Shown here one piece after another: positions 25,763 to 33,659 of a stretch of DNA of 64,000 nucleotides (position 1 is its first letter; every line of letters begins with the position of its first letter). The position numbers were made by a program, and so were the translations under genes. The stretch is from Caballeronia sp. SBC1. GTDB lineage: Bacteria > Pseudomonadota > Gammaproteobacteria > Burkholderiales > Burkholderiaceae. Below the pieces are notes generated by a model, which was not told the origin of the DNA, searched no databases, and saw only the letters and a list, made by a program, of their open reading frames with translations. The stretch spans positions 1,612,001-1,676,000 of the forward strand of contig NZ_CP049157.1 in assembly GCF_011493005.1 (NCBI RefSeq). The letters are read 5' to 3'.

Positions 25763-26410
25763 TTACGCGGTAGCGCTTGGCCGTGCAGAGACCACGTCGT
25801 ACCATCGACGAAACGCAGTGTGTTCTGCTGGAATCGGCATCTTCAGCGCGTTGGCCGCGAAGTCGACCGTGACCAGCGTGGTGATGTCCGCCGCCGAGAA
25901 TTCATCGCCAGCGACGAAACGGACCGTCTCGAGCCGTTCGTTGAAGTCGGAGAAAAAATTCGCCACGCGTTGTTTGCTACGCTCGACCAGTTCGGGAATC
26001 TGCTCATAGGCGTGCGGCCCCGAGAGCGCGCGGCCCTTCAATCCGGCGACCGCGTTGCGCACGCCTTCCGTGACCGGCGCGAAGCCATCCAGTTCTGCGC
26101 GACGTTCCCACATGGTGACGAGCGCCTTCGACTCTGGCGTTGTCCCCAGCAACGGGGTTTGGGGATACGCTTCTTCCAGGTAACGCCAGATAGCGAGCAC
26201 TTCCGCGATCACGGGGCCGTTGGTCAGGGCCAACGCCGGCACCTGGCTGCGCGGATTGATTGCGCGGTAAGAGTCGGAGAATTGTTCTTTGGTGCCAAGG
26301 TCGACCGGCTTCATCGGGATATCGATTCCCTTCTCCGCGATGAAGATGCGCACACGGCGCGCGTTCGGGGAGCCTTTTGATTCGTATAGTACGGGGACAG
26401 AGGATGTCAT
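25763..26410 (-). CDS. Glutathione S-transferase
   Basis: A 215-residue GST. The thioredoxin-like N-terminal domain has LYESKGSPNARRVRIFIAEK and the glutathione-contacting INPRSQVPAL; the helical C-terminal domain carries FVAGDEFSAADITTLVTVDF. Ser in KGSPNARR is the likely thiolate partner. AGGAAG precedes the ATG. GSTs in such operons conjugate or isomerise electrophilic intermediates, which suits the quinone-type reductase next to it. Confidence 0.94.
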   Translation of the reverse strand: MTSSVPVLYESKGSPNARRVRIFIAEKGIDIPMKPVDLGTKEQFSDSYRAINPRSQVPALALTNGPVIAEVLAIWRYLEEAYPQTPLLGTTPESKALVTMWERRAELDGFAPVTEGVRNAVAGLKGRALSGPHAYEQIPELVERSKQRVANFFSDFNERLETVRFVAGDEFSAADITTLVTVDFAANALKMPIPAEHTAFRRWYDVVSARPSATA

Positions 26411-26501
26411 TTGAATCTTCCTTTAGCGTTCTGCATAAATTTGGATAACTAATTGATAAGACTTTTAACACGCGTGCAGAGAAGGCCTAAACTACTTCGA
26501 T

Positions 26502-27249
26502 CTAGAGTTTTGAACCGCCATCAACATGCAGCGTTTCACCGGTAATCCAGCGCGCTGCATCGGATGCAAGAAAAGCGACCGCACTCCCAATGTCATCCGG
26601 TTGCGCGAGACGTTTTAGCGCCTGCATGCCGAGCGTGGCCGCGCGTCCCGCGTCAGTCTTGGTGAAACCCGGCATGTCGGTTTCAACCACGCCGGGCGCT
26701 ACCGCGTTCACGCGAATACCGCGTTCGCCAAGTGCGGAGGCGAAATGCTTGACAAGGGTGTCGACCGCGCCTTTGGTTGCTGCGTATGCTGGCAGCGTGC
26801 CCACGGCGGCATGCGCCGCGAGCGAGGAGAGCAGAACAACGCTGCTGCCTTTGCACATCACCGGCAGCAATTGCTGCACGAGGAAAAAGGGCGCCCGCAC
26901 ATTCACTGCGAACAGGTTGTCGAAATCTTCAACCGTCGTTTCTTCTATGCTTGCCGCTTTCGAAATGCCGGCGTTAGCCACCAGAATGTCCAGTCGATGG
27001 CCCACTACAGCGCGTACACGCTTGGCAAGCGCATGCGGGCCGTCTGCATCGCGCAGATTCGCGGCGATCTTTTTGAGCGTTGCCGCCGGCTGCACGAATT
27101 TCAGCAACGACTGCTTCCGCTTCCTTTTCACCGTTGCTGTAGTGGACCAGCACTTGTGCGCCTTCTTTGGCAAGTGCGAGCGCGCTGGCATGGCCGATAC
27201 CACGTGAAGCGCCTGTGACGAGAGCGGTCTTCCCGGTGAGGTTGGTCAT
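26502..27249 (-). pseudogene. Short-chain dehydrogenase/reductase with a one-base frameshift
   Basis: The N-terminal half runs from ATG 27249 ([20 protein letters not shown]) to GGNAQK near 27070. The C-terminal half is in another frame: [46 protein letters not shown], ending WITGETLHVDGGSKL. The switch falls at a run of five A on the coding strand (about 27069-27073). Removing one A restores a continuous 248-residue SDR with all motifs. The rest is intact, so either this is a very recent mutation or a sequencing error in a homopolymer. It is second in the operon, after the hydrolase. Confidence 0.85.
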
Positions 27250-27321
27250 GGTGAGAATCCTGTAGTTTGAATGTAAAACCATCTGCTGATTCAGCGCATG
27301 AGCATAAGCGTGAGCGTTGAT

Positions 27322-28185
27322 TCAGGCGTGTTCGTCGTTCTCGGACAGGAACTGCGCGACATGCGTGACGAAGCGCTCGGGATACTGGTACAGCGAACCG
27401 TGGTTGGCATCCGGGTAAATGATCAGCTGCGCGTTCGGGATGTTCTGCTGCAGGATCCACGAGTTGATCGAGTAGATGATTACGTCGTTATCCCCGTTAA
27501 TTACGAGCGTGGGCTGAGCGAGCGCCATCAGGTAATCGAAAGGGTTCTCGCGGGGCGCGCCCCATTTGGCGAGTGCGGCGAGTTGCGCCGGTGCGACCTT
27601 GTCGTTGACATCGGGGTCCCGGCCTTCGGTGCGCAGGCGGAACCGCTGCAGGAACTTGCGGCCGGCTGCCTGGCTCGCATCCGAGGGGGAGAAGTGCACA
27701 CGCAGCCACAAGTGATCCGGCTCCTCATAAGTCGCGCTGAAAATATCCTGTGCTTCCGGCGTGAGCGACACCATGCCTTCGCCGCTGCGGGGGCCCGTGC
27801 CAACCAGGATCAGGCGGCGGACGAGCTTCGGGTCGGCCAACGCCAGTTCCTGTGCAATCAGACCGCCCATCGAAAAACCGAGCACGTCGACTTGCGTGAG
27901 TCCGAGTGCCTTGATAAAGGCGGCAGCGTTGGCAGCCATTTCTTCAATCGACTGCGGTACCTCGCCTGACGTGCTGGAGATCCCGGCGTTGTTGAACAGG
28001 ATCACTTCGCGGCCTTGAGCAAGGCCGTTGGTGACGGCCGGGTCCCAATGGTCCATCGTGCCGGTGAAGTGGATGTTTAACACGAGCGGCACGCCGCCCG
28101 TCGTGCCGAAGCGCCGATAAGCGAAGCGGACGCCGTTCGCATCAACGAATTGTGTTGGGGCGGTTTCGTGCGTATGGCCGGTCAT
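27322..28185 (-). CDS. Alpha/beta hydrolase
   Basis: A 287-residue hydrolase. The nucleophile elbow is VLGFSMGGLIAQELAL (Ser), the acid is in VINGDNDVIIYSIN and the catalytic His in PDANHGSLYQYPERFV. The cap-region sequence SATYEEPDHLWLRVHFSPSD suggests a small non-polar substrate. CGGAGA precedes ATG 28185. It is the first gene of the operon, divergent from a LysR regulator 181 bases away. Esterase, lactonase or haloperoxidase-type activity is possible; the substrate is not evident. Confidence 0.92.
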   Translation of the reverse strand: MTGHTHETAPTQFVDANGVRFAYRRFGTTGGVPLVLNIHFTGTMDHWDPAVTNGLAQGREVILFNNAGISSTSGEVPQSIEEMAANAAAFIKALGLTQVDVLGFSMGGLIAQELALADPKLVRRLILVGTGPRSGEGMVSLTPEAQDIFSATYEEPDHLWLRVHFSPSDASQAAGRKFLQRFRLRTEGRDPDVNDKVAPAQLAALAKWGAPRENPFDYLMALAQPTLVINGDNDVIIYSINSWILQQNIPNAQLIIYPDANHGSLYQYPERFVTHVAQFLSENDEHA

Positions 28186-28322
28186 GGCGATTCTCCGATA
28201 TAGATGAAAGGCATGGATCGAATAGATTTCAAGTCGTTGCGGCGAACGGGTTGTTGCCGTTTCGTCGCTACCTGATGCGTAATCTAGTTGGGTCTTGCGG
28301 AAAGTAAAAAGACTTTGTAGGC

Positions 28323-28340
28323 TGGCGGGCATGCCTGCCA
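28323..28340. promoter_or_regulatory. Near-perfect 18-base palindrome upstream of LysR gene
   Basis: TGGCGGGCATGCCTGCCA is symmetrical in 16 of 18 bases and lies 27 bases before the LysR start, in the divergent promoter region. It may be the autoregulatory site, though the classical T-N11-A form is not clear. Confidence 0.45.
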
Positions 28341-28366
28341 GGCATGGCTGAACTCAGGGGACCGTT

Positions 28367-29257
28367 ATGGAGCTTCGACATTTGCGGTATTTCTTGGCCG
28401 TCGCGGAGACCGGTAGCCTGACCGTTGCGGCTGAACGCCGCTTGCATACGTCGCAACCGTCGCTTAGCCGGCAGATCCGTGATCTGGAAGACGAGGTTGG
28501 CGTGGAACTGTTCAACCGTAGCGCGCGCGGGGTCGAGCTGACGCTGGCGGGCAAGGCGTTCCTCGACCACGCGCGGTTAGCACTCACACAAGTCGATGCC
28601 GCGATCGAGGCCGCGCGCCGTGCGGCGCAACCAAGGAAACAGGTTTTCGCGCTGGGTTTCCTGACCGGTCAGGAGATGACCTGGCTGCCGCGCGCGATGC
28701 AGGTGCTTCGCGATGAACTCCCGAACACCGACCTGACGATATCGAGTCACTATTCGCCGGACCTCGCCGATGCGCTCGCACGCGGCAAGCTCGATCTCGC
28801 GTTCCTGCGGGCCGAACCGGGATTCGATCTGGACTATCGCGTGGTTACCCGCGAAAAGCTGATTGTGCTGATGCCCAGCGATCATCCGCTCACCGAACGA
28901 GCAGCGATCCGTCCCAAGGACCTCTTGGGCGAGACCTTCATCATGGTCTCGAACAAGGCGAGAGTAGCGCGTGAAGTGATCGAGCGGTATCTGGAACGCA
29001 ACGGGATAAATATCACGCCCGAACACGCCGTCGACAATCTGGCGATGGCCATGTCGCTCGTAGCGTCTACGCGGGGGTTAGCGCTGATTCCGGAGTACGC
29101 GACCAACCTGCTGCCGTGGTCGGTAGTCAGTCGGCCACTTGAAGGCGAGGCACCGACGGTGGATCTTGTGATCGGCTATAGCAGGTCGAATACCTCTGCG
29201 ATCCTGAAGTTGTTTCTATCGAGGGCAGACGAGTTGGTGATGCATGGGTCCACTTGA
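28367..29257 (+). CDS. LysR-family transcriptional regulator
   Basis: A 296-residue LysR protein. It starts MELRHLRYFLAVAETGSLTV, has the helix-turn-helix HTSQPSLSRQIRDLEDEVGV, and an effector domain with LGFLTGQEMTWLPRAMQVLR. This opening and domain are close to the CatR/BenM-like group that senses aromatic or organic-acid inducers. AGGGGA precedes the ATG. It is divergent from the seven-gene operon and is its likely activator. Confidence 0.93.
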   Translation: MELRHLRYFLAVAETGSLTVAAERRLHTSQPSLSRQIRDLEDEVGVELFNRSARGVELTLAGKAFLDHARLALTQVDAAIEAARRAAQPRKQVFALGFLTGQEMTWLPRAMQVLRDELPNTDLTISSHYSPDLADALARGKLDLAFLRAEPGFDLDYRVVTREKLIVLMPSDHPLTERAAIRPKDLLGETFIMVSNKARVAREVIERYLERNGINITPEHAVDNLAMAMSLVASTRGLALIPEYATNLLPWSVVSRPLEGEAPTVDLVIGYSRSNTSAILKLFLSRADELVMHGST

Positions 29258-29423
29258 TCCTGACGAGCTAGCGGTGCCCTTAACACGCCCGGCCGCTGGG
29301 AGATAACAACTGCGAGTCCTGACAGGTGTCGTGTCCGTCTTGCTCTGTCATGCTGGGTTTGACGCGCTGAGGCGCGTCCCAGTGGCCGCGTTGTTAATCT
29401 AGAACCAGAACTGAGAGGGCATC

Positions 29424-29978
29424 ATGGCGAAAGAAAATGACTTGAAGGCGAGCGCGCAACAGGTGAACGTGTTGGTTGTTATCGACACCGACTACGTGAA
29501 GGCCCATTACCCACCGAACACCAACCAGTCGAGCCCCCAGGGAATTGACCATAACAGTCAATTCATGATTTGCACCGGGTCCAGAACGCCTCCAATTGGA
29601 CAAGGAACGGCGGACCTCCAGTTCAGCGCGAACGTGGGGGATTTTGTCTCCTTTACGGGTACATCCATCTATGCCAATTCGGACGATGCCGTGATTGTCT
29701 ACGGCATCAACTATTGGAAAGGGGACAAGGTCTTCAACGGTTTCGAGTCGAACCTCATGACCCGGACCGGGGCGGTGCTGCCGAACCCGGCCAATCAACC
29801 GACCGGATTGCCGGCCAATCAGGAAACGGTCACCTTCGCCAGTTACGACTCGCGGATTGCGAAGGGAGGTCTTGAGTACTTCTACGTTTATTTCGCGCTT
29901 TATTCGCTCGATGCTTCCGGTGAAAAACAAAACCTCTATGGTTACTTCTATTGGGACCCTTCGGTGAAGGTCGCCTGA
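29424..29978 (+). CDS. aidA: AidA/PixA-family inclusion-body protein
   Basis: A 184-residue soluble protein. VNVLVVIDTDYVKAHYPPNT, then HNSQFMICTGSRTP, SIYANSDDAVIVYGINYW and YFYVYFALYSL are typical of the AidA/PixA family. In Ralstonia and Burkholderia, AidA is among the most strongly quorum-sensing-induced proteins and affects host interaction; its molecular job is unknown. A GAGAGGG motif precedes the ATG. The gene is convergent with luxR, and a weak lux-box-like sequence is seen near 29318-29333. Confidence 0.92.
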   Translation: MAKENDLKASAQQVNVLVVIDTDYVKAHYPPNTNQSSPQGIDHNSQFMICTGSRTPPIGQGTADLQFSANVGDFVSFTGTSIYANSDDAVIVYGINYWKGDKVFNGFESNLMTRTGAVLPNPANQPTGLPANQETVTFASYDSRIAKGGLEYFYVYFALYSLDASGEKQNLYGYFYWDPSVKVA

Positions 29979-30097
29979 AAGCTTGCGTGAGGTTAACTTG
30001 GCCGCTGCCCGTCCTTGCGCTCGACTTGAGTAAGGCTGCTTGAACGAGGGGTTATTCCACGGGCTGCGCTCAGGGCGTATTGCGCATGGCGACACAA

Positions 30098-30135
30098 GCA
30101 TGGTTTGGCCACTGAACGTCGGGGCCAAACCATGC
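30098..30135. terminator. Perfect 13-bp hairpin between aidA and luxR
   Basis: Arms GCATGGTTTGGCC (30098-30110) and its exact complement (30123-30135) flank a 12-base loop between two convergent genes, as expected for a bidirectional terminator. On the luxR-coding strand it is followed by TTGTGT; there is no long T run. Confidence 0.65.
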
Positions 30136-30167
30136 ACTTAGCGCGATGGAGGTGTTATGGCTATGGG

Positions 30168-30890
30168 TCACCAATCCGAATTGAGCAGGCCCATAGTCAT
30201 CGCCTTGACAACGGCCTGTACCTTATTCGTGGAATTGAGTTTCAAAAGCACGTTGTTGATATGAAAATTAACCGTACGCTCGGCGATGTTCAGGATCCGC
30301 CCGATCTCATAGGACGTTTTTCCTTCACTGGTCCAACACAGCACCTCACGCTCGCGTGCGGTCAGTGACGCGGCCGCTTCAGGCGTACTCTGAGCCAGAA
30401 TAAAGCGGCTCATCATCATATGCGAGACGTTCGCCAGCCAGTTTGTTGGTAACGGCAAGCGACTGATCTCAGCCGGCGTCAGCGGCGCTGAGTTGCGGGA
30501 CATGGTCAGAAGTCCAAAGACGCCGTTTGCGCTCCAGCTGGAGTGAGCCACGCCAACGGTCAGGCCAAAATCATGCGCGTCCGACCACAGGCGTGAGGTC
30601 TCACCGGAGGGTTTGTTTGGCCAGACGATCAGGCTCGTGCTGTGCATGCCGGCGCGCACCGTCGGATCAATATCAATGAAGCGGCTCTCCTGATAATGCT
30701 TCATCCATCCGGTCGGGTAAGTATCAAAAATAGAGATCGCCGGCCTGGCAAGCGGCGACGGTATTCGAATTCCATAACAGCAGTAATCAAAGCCGAGCCG
30801 CTTTGCAAAAGAGGCGATATGTTGGAAAAGCTGCTGTTCATTCGCAGCCGTATGAAATTGTTGATGGGCGTCCTGACAGACTCGTTCCAT
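30168..30890 (-). CDS. LuxR-family quorum-sensing regulator (CepR/SolR-like)
   Basis: A 240-residue acyl-homoserine-lactone receptor. The ligand domain has Trp62, Tyr66, Asp75 and Pro76 in the spacing of TraR Trp57/Tyr61/Asp70/Pro71. The C-terminal LuxR helix-turn-helix contains LTAREREVLCWTSEGKTSYE and ERTVNFHINNVLLKLN. It should bind the signal made by the synthase at 31637 and act at lux boxes such as 31561-31576. It is divergent from the RsaM gene, the same layout as the cepR-cepI locus. Confidence 0.95.
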   Translation of the reverse strand: MERVCQDAHQQFHTAANEQQLFQHIASFAKRLGFDYCCYGIRIPSPLARPAISIFDTYPTGWMKHYQESRFIDIDPTVRAGMHSTSLIVWPNKPSGETSRLWSDAHDFGLTVGVAHSSWSANGVFGLLTMSRNSAPLTPAEISRLPLPTNWLANVSHMMMSRFILAQSTPEAAASLTAREREVLCWTSEGKTSYEIGRILNIAERTVNFHINNVLLKLNSTNKVQAVVKAMTMGLLNSDW

Positions 30891-30959
30891 TGCTCCCCCG
30901 TGGTGGTCCGGTTGTATTTTCAGGTTCCATTAGCTCGACGTTTTGGCAAAGGTCTCCCC

Positions 30960-31403
30960 ATGAAACTCTCGTATGTGCATTCTTACTTCCCGCAGTATGA
31001 CGAGCGGTGCGACGGTTACGTCCGCATTGCAGAGCAAACGCTGAGCGTTTTAAAACTAGCCCATGTGATGTCGGGCTTCGACGATGAATTGCTGGCCGAG
31101 TTGCGTGCCGCCAAATGTGACGCTGTCGGTGCGGGATATACGGAGTGGCAAACTACGTTCCAGGAAGCCAGCCAAATATCGGTCGGATGGGACTGGTATG
31201 TCGACCGTACGTTGGGCATTCTTATGGTGGTGAACGGTGACGTGAGAAGCAATGTCATGGGAACCGATTGCTTCGGCTCCGACATCGGCATGACAAACAC
31301 CGCCGCCTCACTAAGGCTCGGGCTTGGCCGGTTGAACTGGACCAATGTAGTCGCGGTAGCCATGTCGTTTACCCCGCAGCACATCAAACCAATTGTTCGC
31401 TGA
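30960..31403 (+). CDS. rsaM: RsaM-like quorum-sensing modulator (DUF4902)
   Basis: A 147-residue protein, the same length as the structurally known RsaM of Burkholderia cenocepacia. Key stretches are LSVLKLAHVMSGFDDELLAE, the Trp-containing TEWQTT and SVGWDWYVD, and VMGTDCFGSDIGMTNTAASL. RsaM proteins lie between luxI and luxR genes and restrain signal production by an unknown route, without a clear DNA-binding domain. ATG 30960 is the first Met matching the family; the frame upstream to 30642 crosses luxR and is a shadow. Confidence 0.9.
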   Translation: MKLSYVHSYFPQYDERCDGYVRIAEQTLSVLKLAHVMSGFDDELLAELRAAKCDAVGAGYTEWQTTFQEASQISVGWDWYVDRTLGILMVVNGDVRSNVMGTDCFGSDIGMTNTAASLRLGLGRLNWTNVVAVAMSFTPQHIKPIVR

Positions 31404-31560
31404 TTTTCAGGCTTCCCCATCAGCCTTTCCATCAGGCTTTCCGTCAACCGTTATGCCATAGCTCGCCGCCTGCCGCTTGTGTTCGTTCTTTATAGACAAA
31501 TTAAAAAGTTTTATCAATCTTCGGACATTAGGTCGACCTCAAAAGTAAGGCGCTCGACGC

Positions 31561-31576
31561 CTGTCAAAGTTGACAG
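31561..31576. promoter_or_regulatory. lux box upstream of the signal synthase
   Basis: CTGTCAAAGTTGACAG is a perfect dyad with 7-base arms and a 2-base centre, the form bound by LuxR-type receptors. If the usual spacing (centre about 42 bases before transcription start) holds, transcription would begin near 31611, inside the longest possible reading frame. This favours the start codon at 31637. Confidence 0.82.
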
Positions 31577-31636
31577 TTCCTGTCTGAAGGACCGCGCGTT
31601 GTAATGCATCCCTTTAAAAACAATACGGGGAGCATG

Positions 31637-32293
31637 ATGCGCACTTTCGTTCATCAGGACGGGCCGCTGTCAGAGAGCATGAGCTTGGCGCTCGCGCGCT
31701 ACCGGTATCAGATATTCGTCGAGCATCTGGGTTGGGGACTGCCAATGGCAGACGGCTTTTGCGAGCGCGATCAATATGACCGGGACGATACCGTCTATGT
31801 GATCGCGAACGACGATGCCGCATCTATTTGCGGATGCGCAAGGCTGTTGCCGACTACGCGCCCTTATCTGCTCGGACAGTTGTTTCCCTCCTTGCTTGCG
31901 CAGGGTATGCCGGTGCCTTCATCGCCGGATGTATGGGAGCTTTCGCGATTTGCCGCGAGCCCGGTTGTCAGCGCACATATCGAGGAAGGCAATCTCGCGT
32001 GGGCTGTGCGCCCCATGCTCGCAGCCGTTGTAGAGTGCGCCGCCCAACTCGGGGCGCGACAGTTGATCGGCGTGACGTTCCTCAGCATGGAGCGGCTGTT
32101 CCGCCGCATTGGTGTGCATGCGCACCGGGCAGGGCCGGCGCAACGCATCGACGGCCGGATGGTGGTTGCATGCTGGATCGATATTGACGCTCAGACATTG
32201 GCGGCACTTGATATCGACTTGACGGTGGCAAGTTATGCCGCACAAGGAAAGTCAGCGCCCGAAGGCGCGCCGTTGCTGGCGCTGACTCATTGA
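31637..32293 (+). CDS. Acyl-homoserine-lactone synthase (LuxI family)
   Basis: A 218-residue LuxI enzyme. It makes the quorum signal from S-adenosylmethionine and an acyl-carrier-protein substrate. Conserved residues are seen in RYRYQIFVEHLGWGLP, ERDQYDRDDTVYVIA, CARLLPTTRPYLLGQLFP and WELSRFAAS. The start at 31637 gives MRTFVH, matching CepI-type N-termini, has GGGGAG just upstream, and lies downstream of the expected transcription start; ATG 31604 and 31634 are alternatives. A lux box upstream implies positive feedback. A strong terminator follows at 32364. Confidence 0.95.
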   Translation: MRTFVHQDGPLSESMSLALARYRYQIFVEHLGWGLPMADGFCERDQYDRDDTVYVIANDDAASICGCARLLPTTRPYLLGQLFPSLLAQGMPVPSSPDVWELSRFAASPVVSAHIEEGNLAWAVRPMLAAVVECAAQLGARQLIGVTFLSMERLFRRIGVHAHRAGPAQRIDGRMVVACWIDIDAQTLAALDIDLTVASYAAQGKSAPEGAPLLALTH

Positions 32294-32302
32294 ATTGAGT
32301 CA

Positions 32303-32316
32303 TTGACTTAAGTCAA
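32303..32316. repeat. Perfect 14-base palindrome just after luxI
   Basis: TTGACTTAAGTCAA lies 10 bases after the luxI stop. It is fully symmetrical without a gap. No known binding protein is recognised. Confidence 0.4.
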
Positions 32317-32363
32317 CGGCGCTACAGACCGTTTGCGTAGGATCTTCTGCACAGTGTGGGTTT

Positions 32364-32413
32364 AATCGGACCGCCGTACCAAGCTCAATGTTACGGCGCG
32401 TCCGATTTTTTTT
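32364..32413 (+). terminator. Rho-independent terminator after luxI
   Basis: AATCGGAC and GCCGTA pair with TACGGC and GTCCGATT, a 14-pair stem interrupted by a small internal bulge, with a loop of about 13 bases, followed directly by a run of T. It ends plus-strand transcription about 110 bases after luxI. Confidence 0.88.
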
Positions 32414-32497
32414 GCCCATGCGTACCAATGCCGCTTACACATGGAATGAATGCATTCCACGCATGTCAGGAATAGCCGGACGGCTAATGCAGTGCCT

Positions 32498-33132
32498 TTA
32501 ACAATTCCCCGCCGGGCAGGTATTGCATTGCCGCCACTGCAGCGTGTCGCCATTCGTGATGCGCAGATCCGGCAGCTGTGAGATGAGGGCGCCCAGCCCC
32601 GTTTCGAGTTCCAGTCTCGCGAGCCGCGCGCTCAGGCAGTGATGTATGCCGGCGCCGAATGCAATGCAACCAGCGCATTACCCGGCGTGTTCGACGTCGT
32701 TTCATGTCCTGCAACGAACAACAGCAGTACGTTCGAGAGGATATCGTCGACGGTGAGCGATTCGCCTGCTTCCTCCGCACGATGCAGTGAGGACACGAGA
32801 TCGTTGCCGGGTTTCGCGCGCCGATCCTCGACCACACTTTTGAAATAGCGTTCCAATTTGAGCGTTGCTTCGTTTGCCGCAGCAAGGTGCGTGGCGTGCA
32901 TGAGCGCTGCTTCCAGCGCGTTGCCGAAGTAGCTCGCCGCCGAGCCGAGCTTGACACCATCTTCGACAGGCACGTCGAACAACCGGGCGATGATGTTCAC
33001 CGGCAAGGGAAAATGAAAAGGCGGATAGATAGAATGTCGAACGCAAGCAGTCGGGTAACGCTCCCAGAATTCTGCGTTGGTGGTTGACGTGGTCGATGTG
33101 ATCGGCGTGATTGCTTTCGGTACTGCGGCCAA
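32498..33132 (-). pseudogene. Cytochrome P450 relic with internal deletion and frameshift
   Basis: One frame carries a P450 middle part: PLPVNIIARLFDVPVEDGVK, then the I-helix VLLLFVAGHETTSN with the oxygen-binding Thr pair. Near 32665 homology jumps to another frame with the heme loop AFGAGIHHCLSARLARLELE (Cys is the heme ligand; the usual Gly after Cys-Leu is Ser) and LISQLPDLRI, ending at TAA 32498. The K helix and ExxR motif between them are absent, and so are the first 130-140 residues. The product cannot fold into a P450. No redox partner genes remain nearby. Confidence 0.88.
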
Positions 33133-33176
33133 ACCGAAGTACCGACGTTAAACAGTATCTATTGACAGGATGGATG

Positions 33177-33599
33177 ATGGGCGCACTGATTCGAGAAATG
33201 CTATTGGCTGACTACGACGCTGTTGTTGCATTGTGGAATAGTACGCCGGGGGTCGACATTCGGCCGGTGACCGACAGCCGAGACGGCATTGAACGGTTGC
33301 TTGCCAGAAACCCGGGCTTGAGCGTCGTTGCCGTCAATGATCGCGAGCTGGTCGGCTGCGCGCTGGCTAGCCACGATGGCCGCCGCGGATTCCTCCAGCA
33401 CGTCGTGGTTGCACCGTCTTCGCGCGGTCAAGGCCTCGCCCGGGCAATGATCGACAGATGTATCGAGCGCCTCCGGGAACATCACCTCGGATGGGTGCAT
33501 CTGGATGTCGTTGTTGATAACGAGGCCGCCATGGTCTTTTGGGAAAAGGCTGGCTGGCACCGAGTTGATACGCTGACACGGCTCTCGCGTGCGCTGTAG
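33177..33599 (+). CDS. GNAT-family N-acetyltransferase
   Basis: A 140-residue acetyltransferase. The acetyl-CoA loop is VVVAPSSRGQGLARAMIDRC, followed by VHLDVVVDNEAAMVFWEKAG, the usual fourth motif. AGGA lies 6 bases before ATG 33177; an adjacent ATG at 33174 is also possible. The substrate (an amine of a small molecule or protein) is unknown. It lies 60 bases upstream of the GlxA-type regulator on the same strand, possibly in the same unit. Confidence 0.92.
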   Translation: MGALIREMLLADYDAVVALWNSTPGVDIRPVTDSRDGIERLLARNPGLSVVAVNDRELVGCALASHDGRRGFLQHVVVAPSSRGQGLARAMIDRCIERLREHHLGWVHLDVVVDNEAAMVFWEKAGWHRVDTLTRLSRAL

Positions 33600-33659
33600 G
33601 CAAGTGACTTCCTTCCCGGCATCGCCAGAGCCATCCGAGCCGCTAACGCCAAGACAAAA

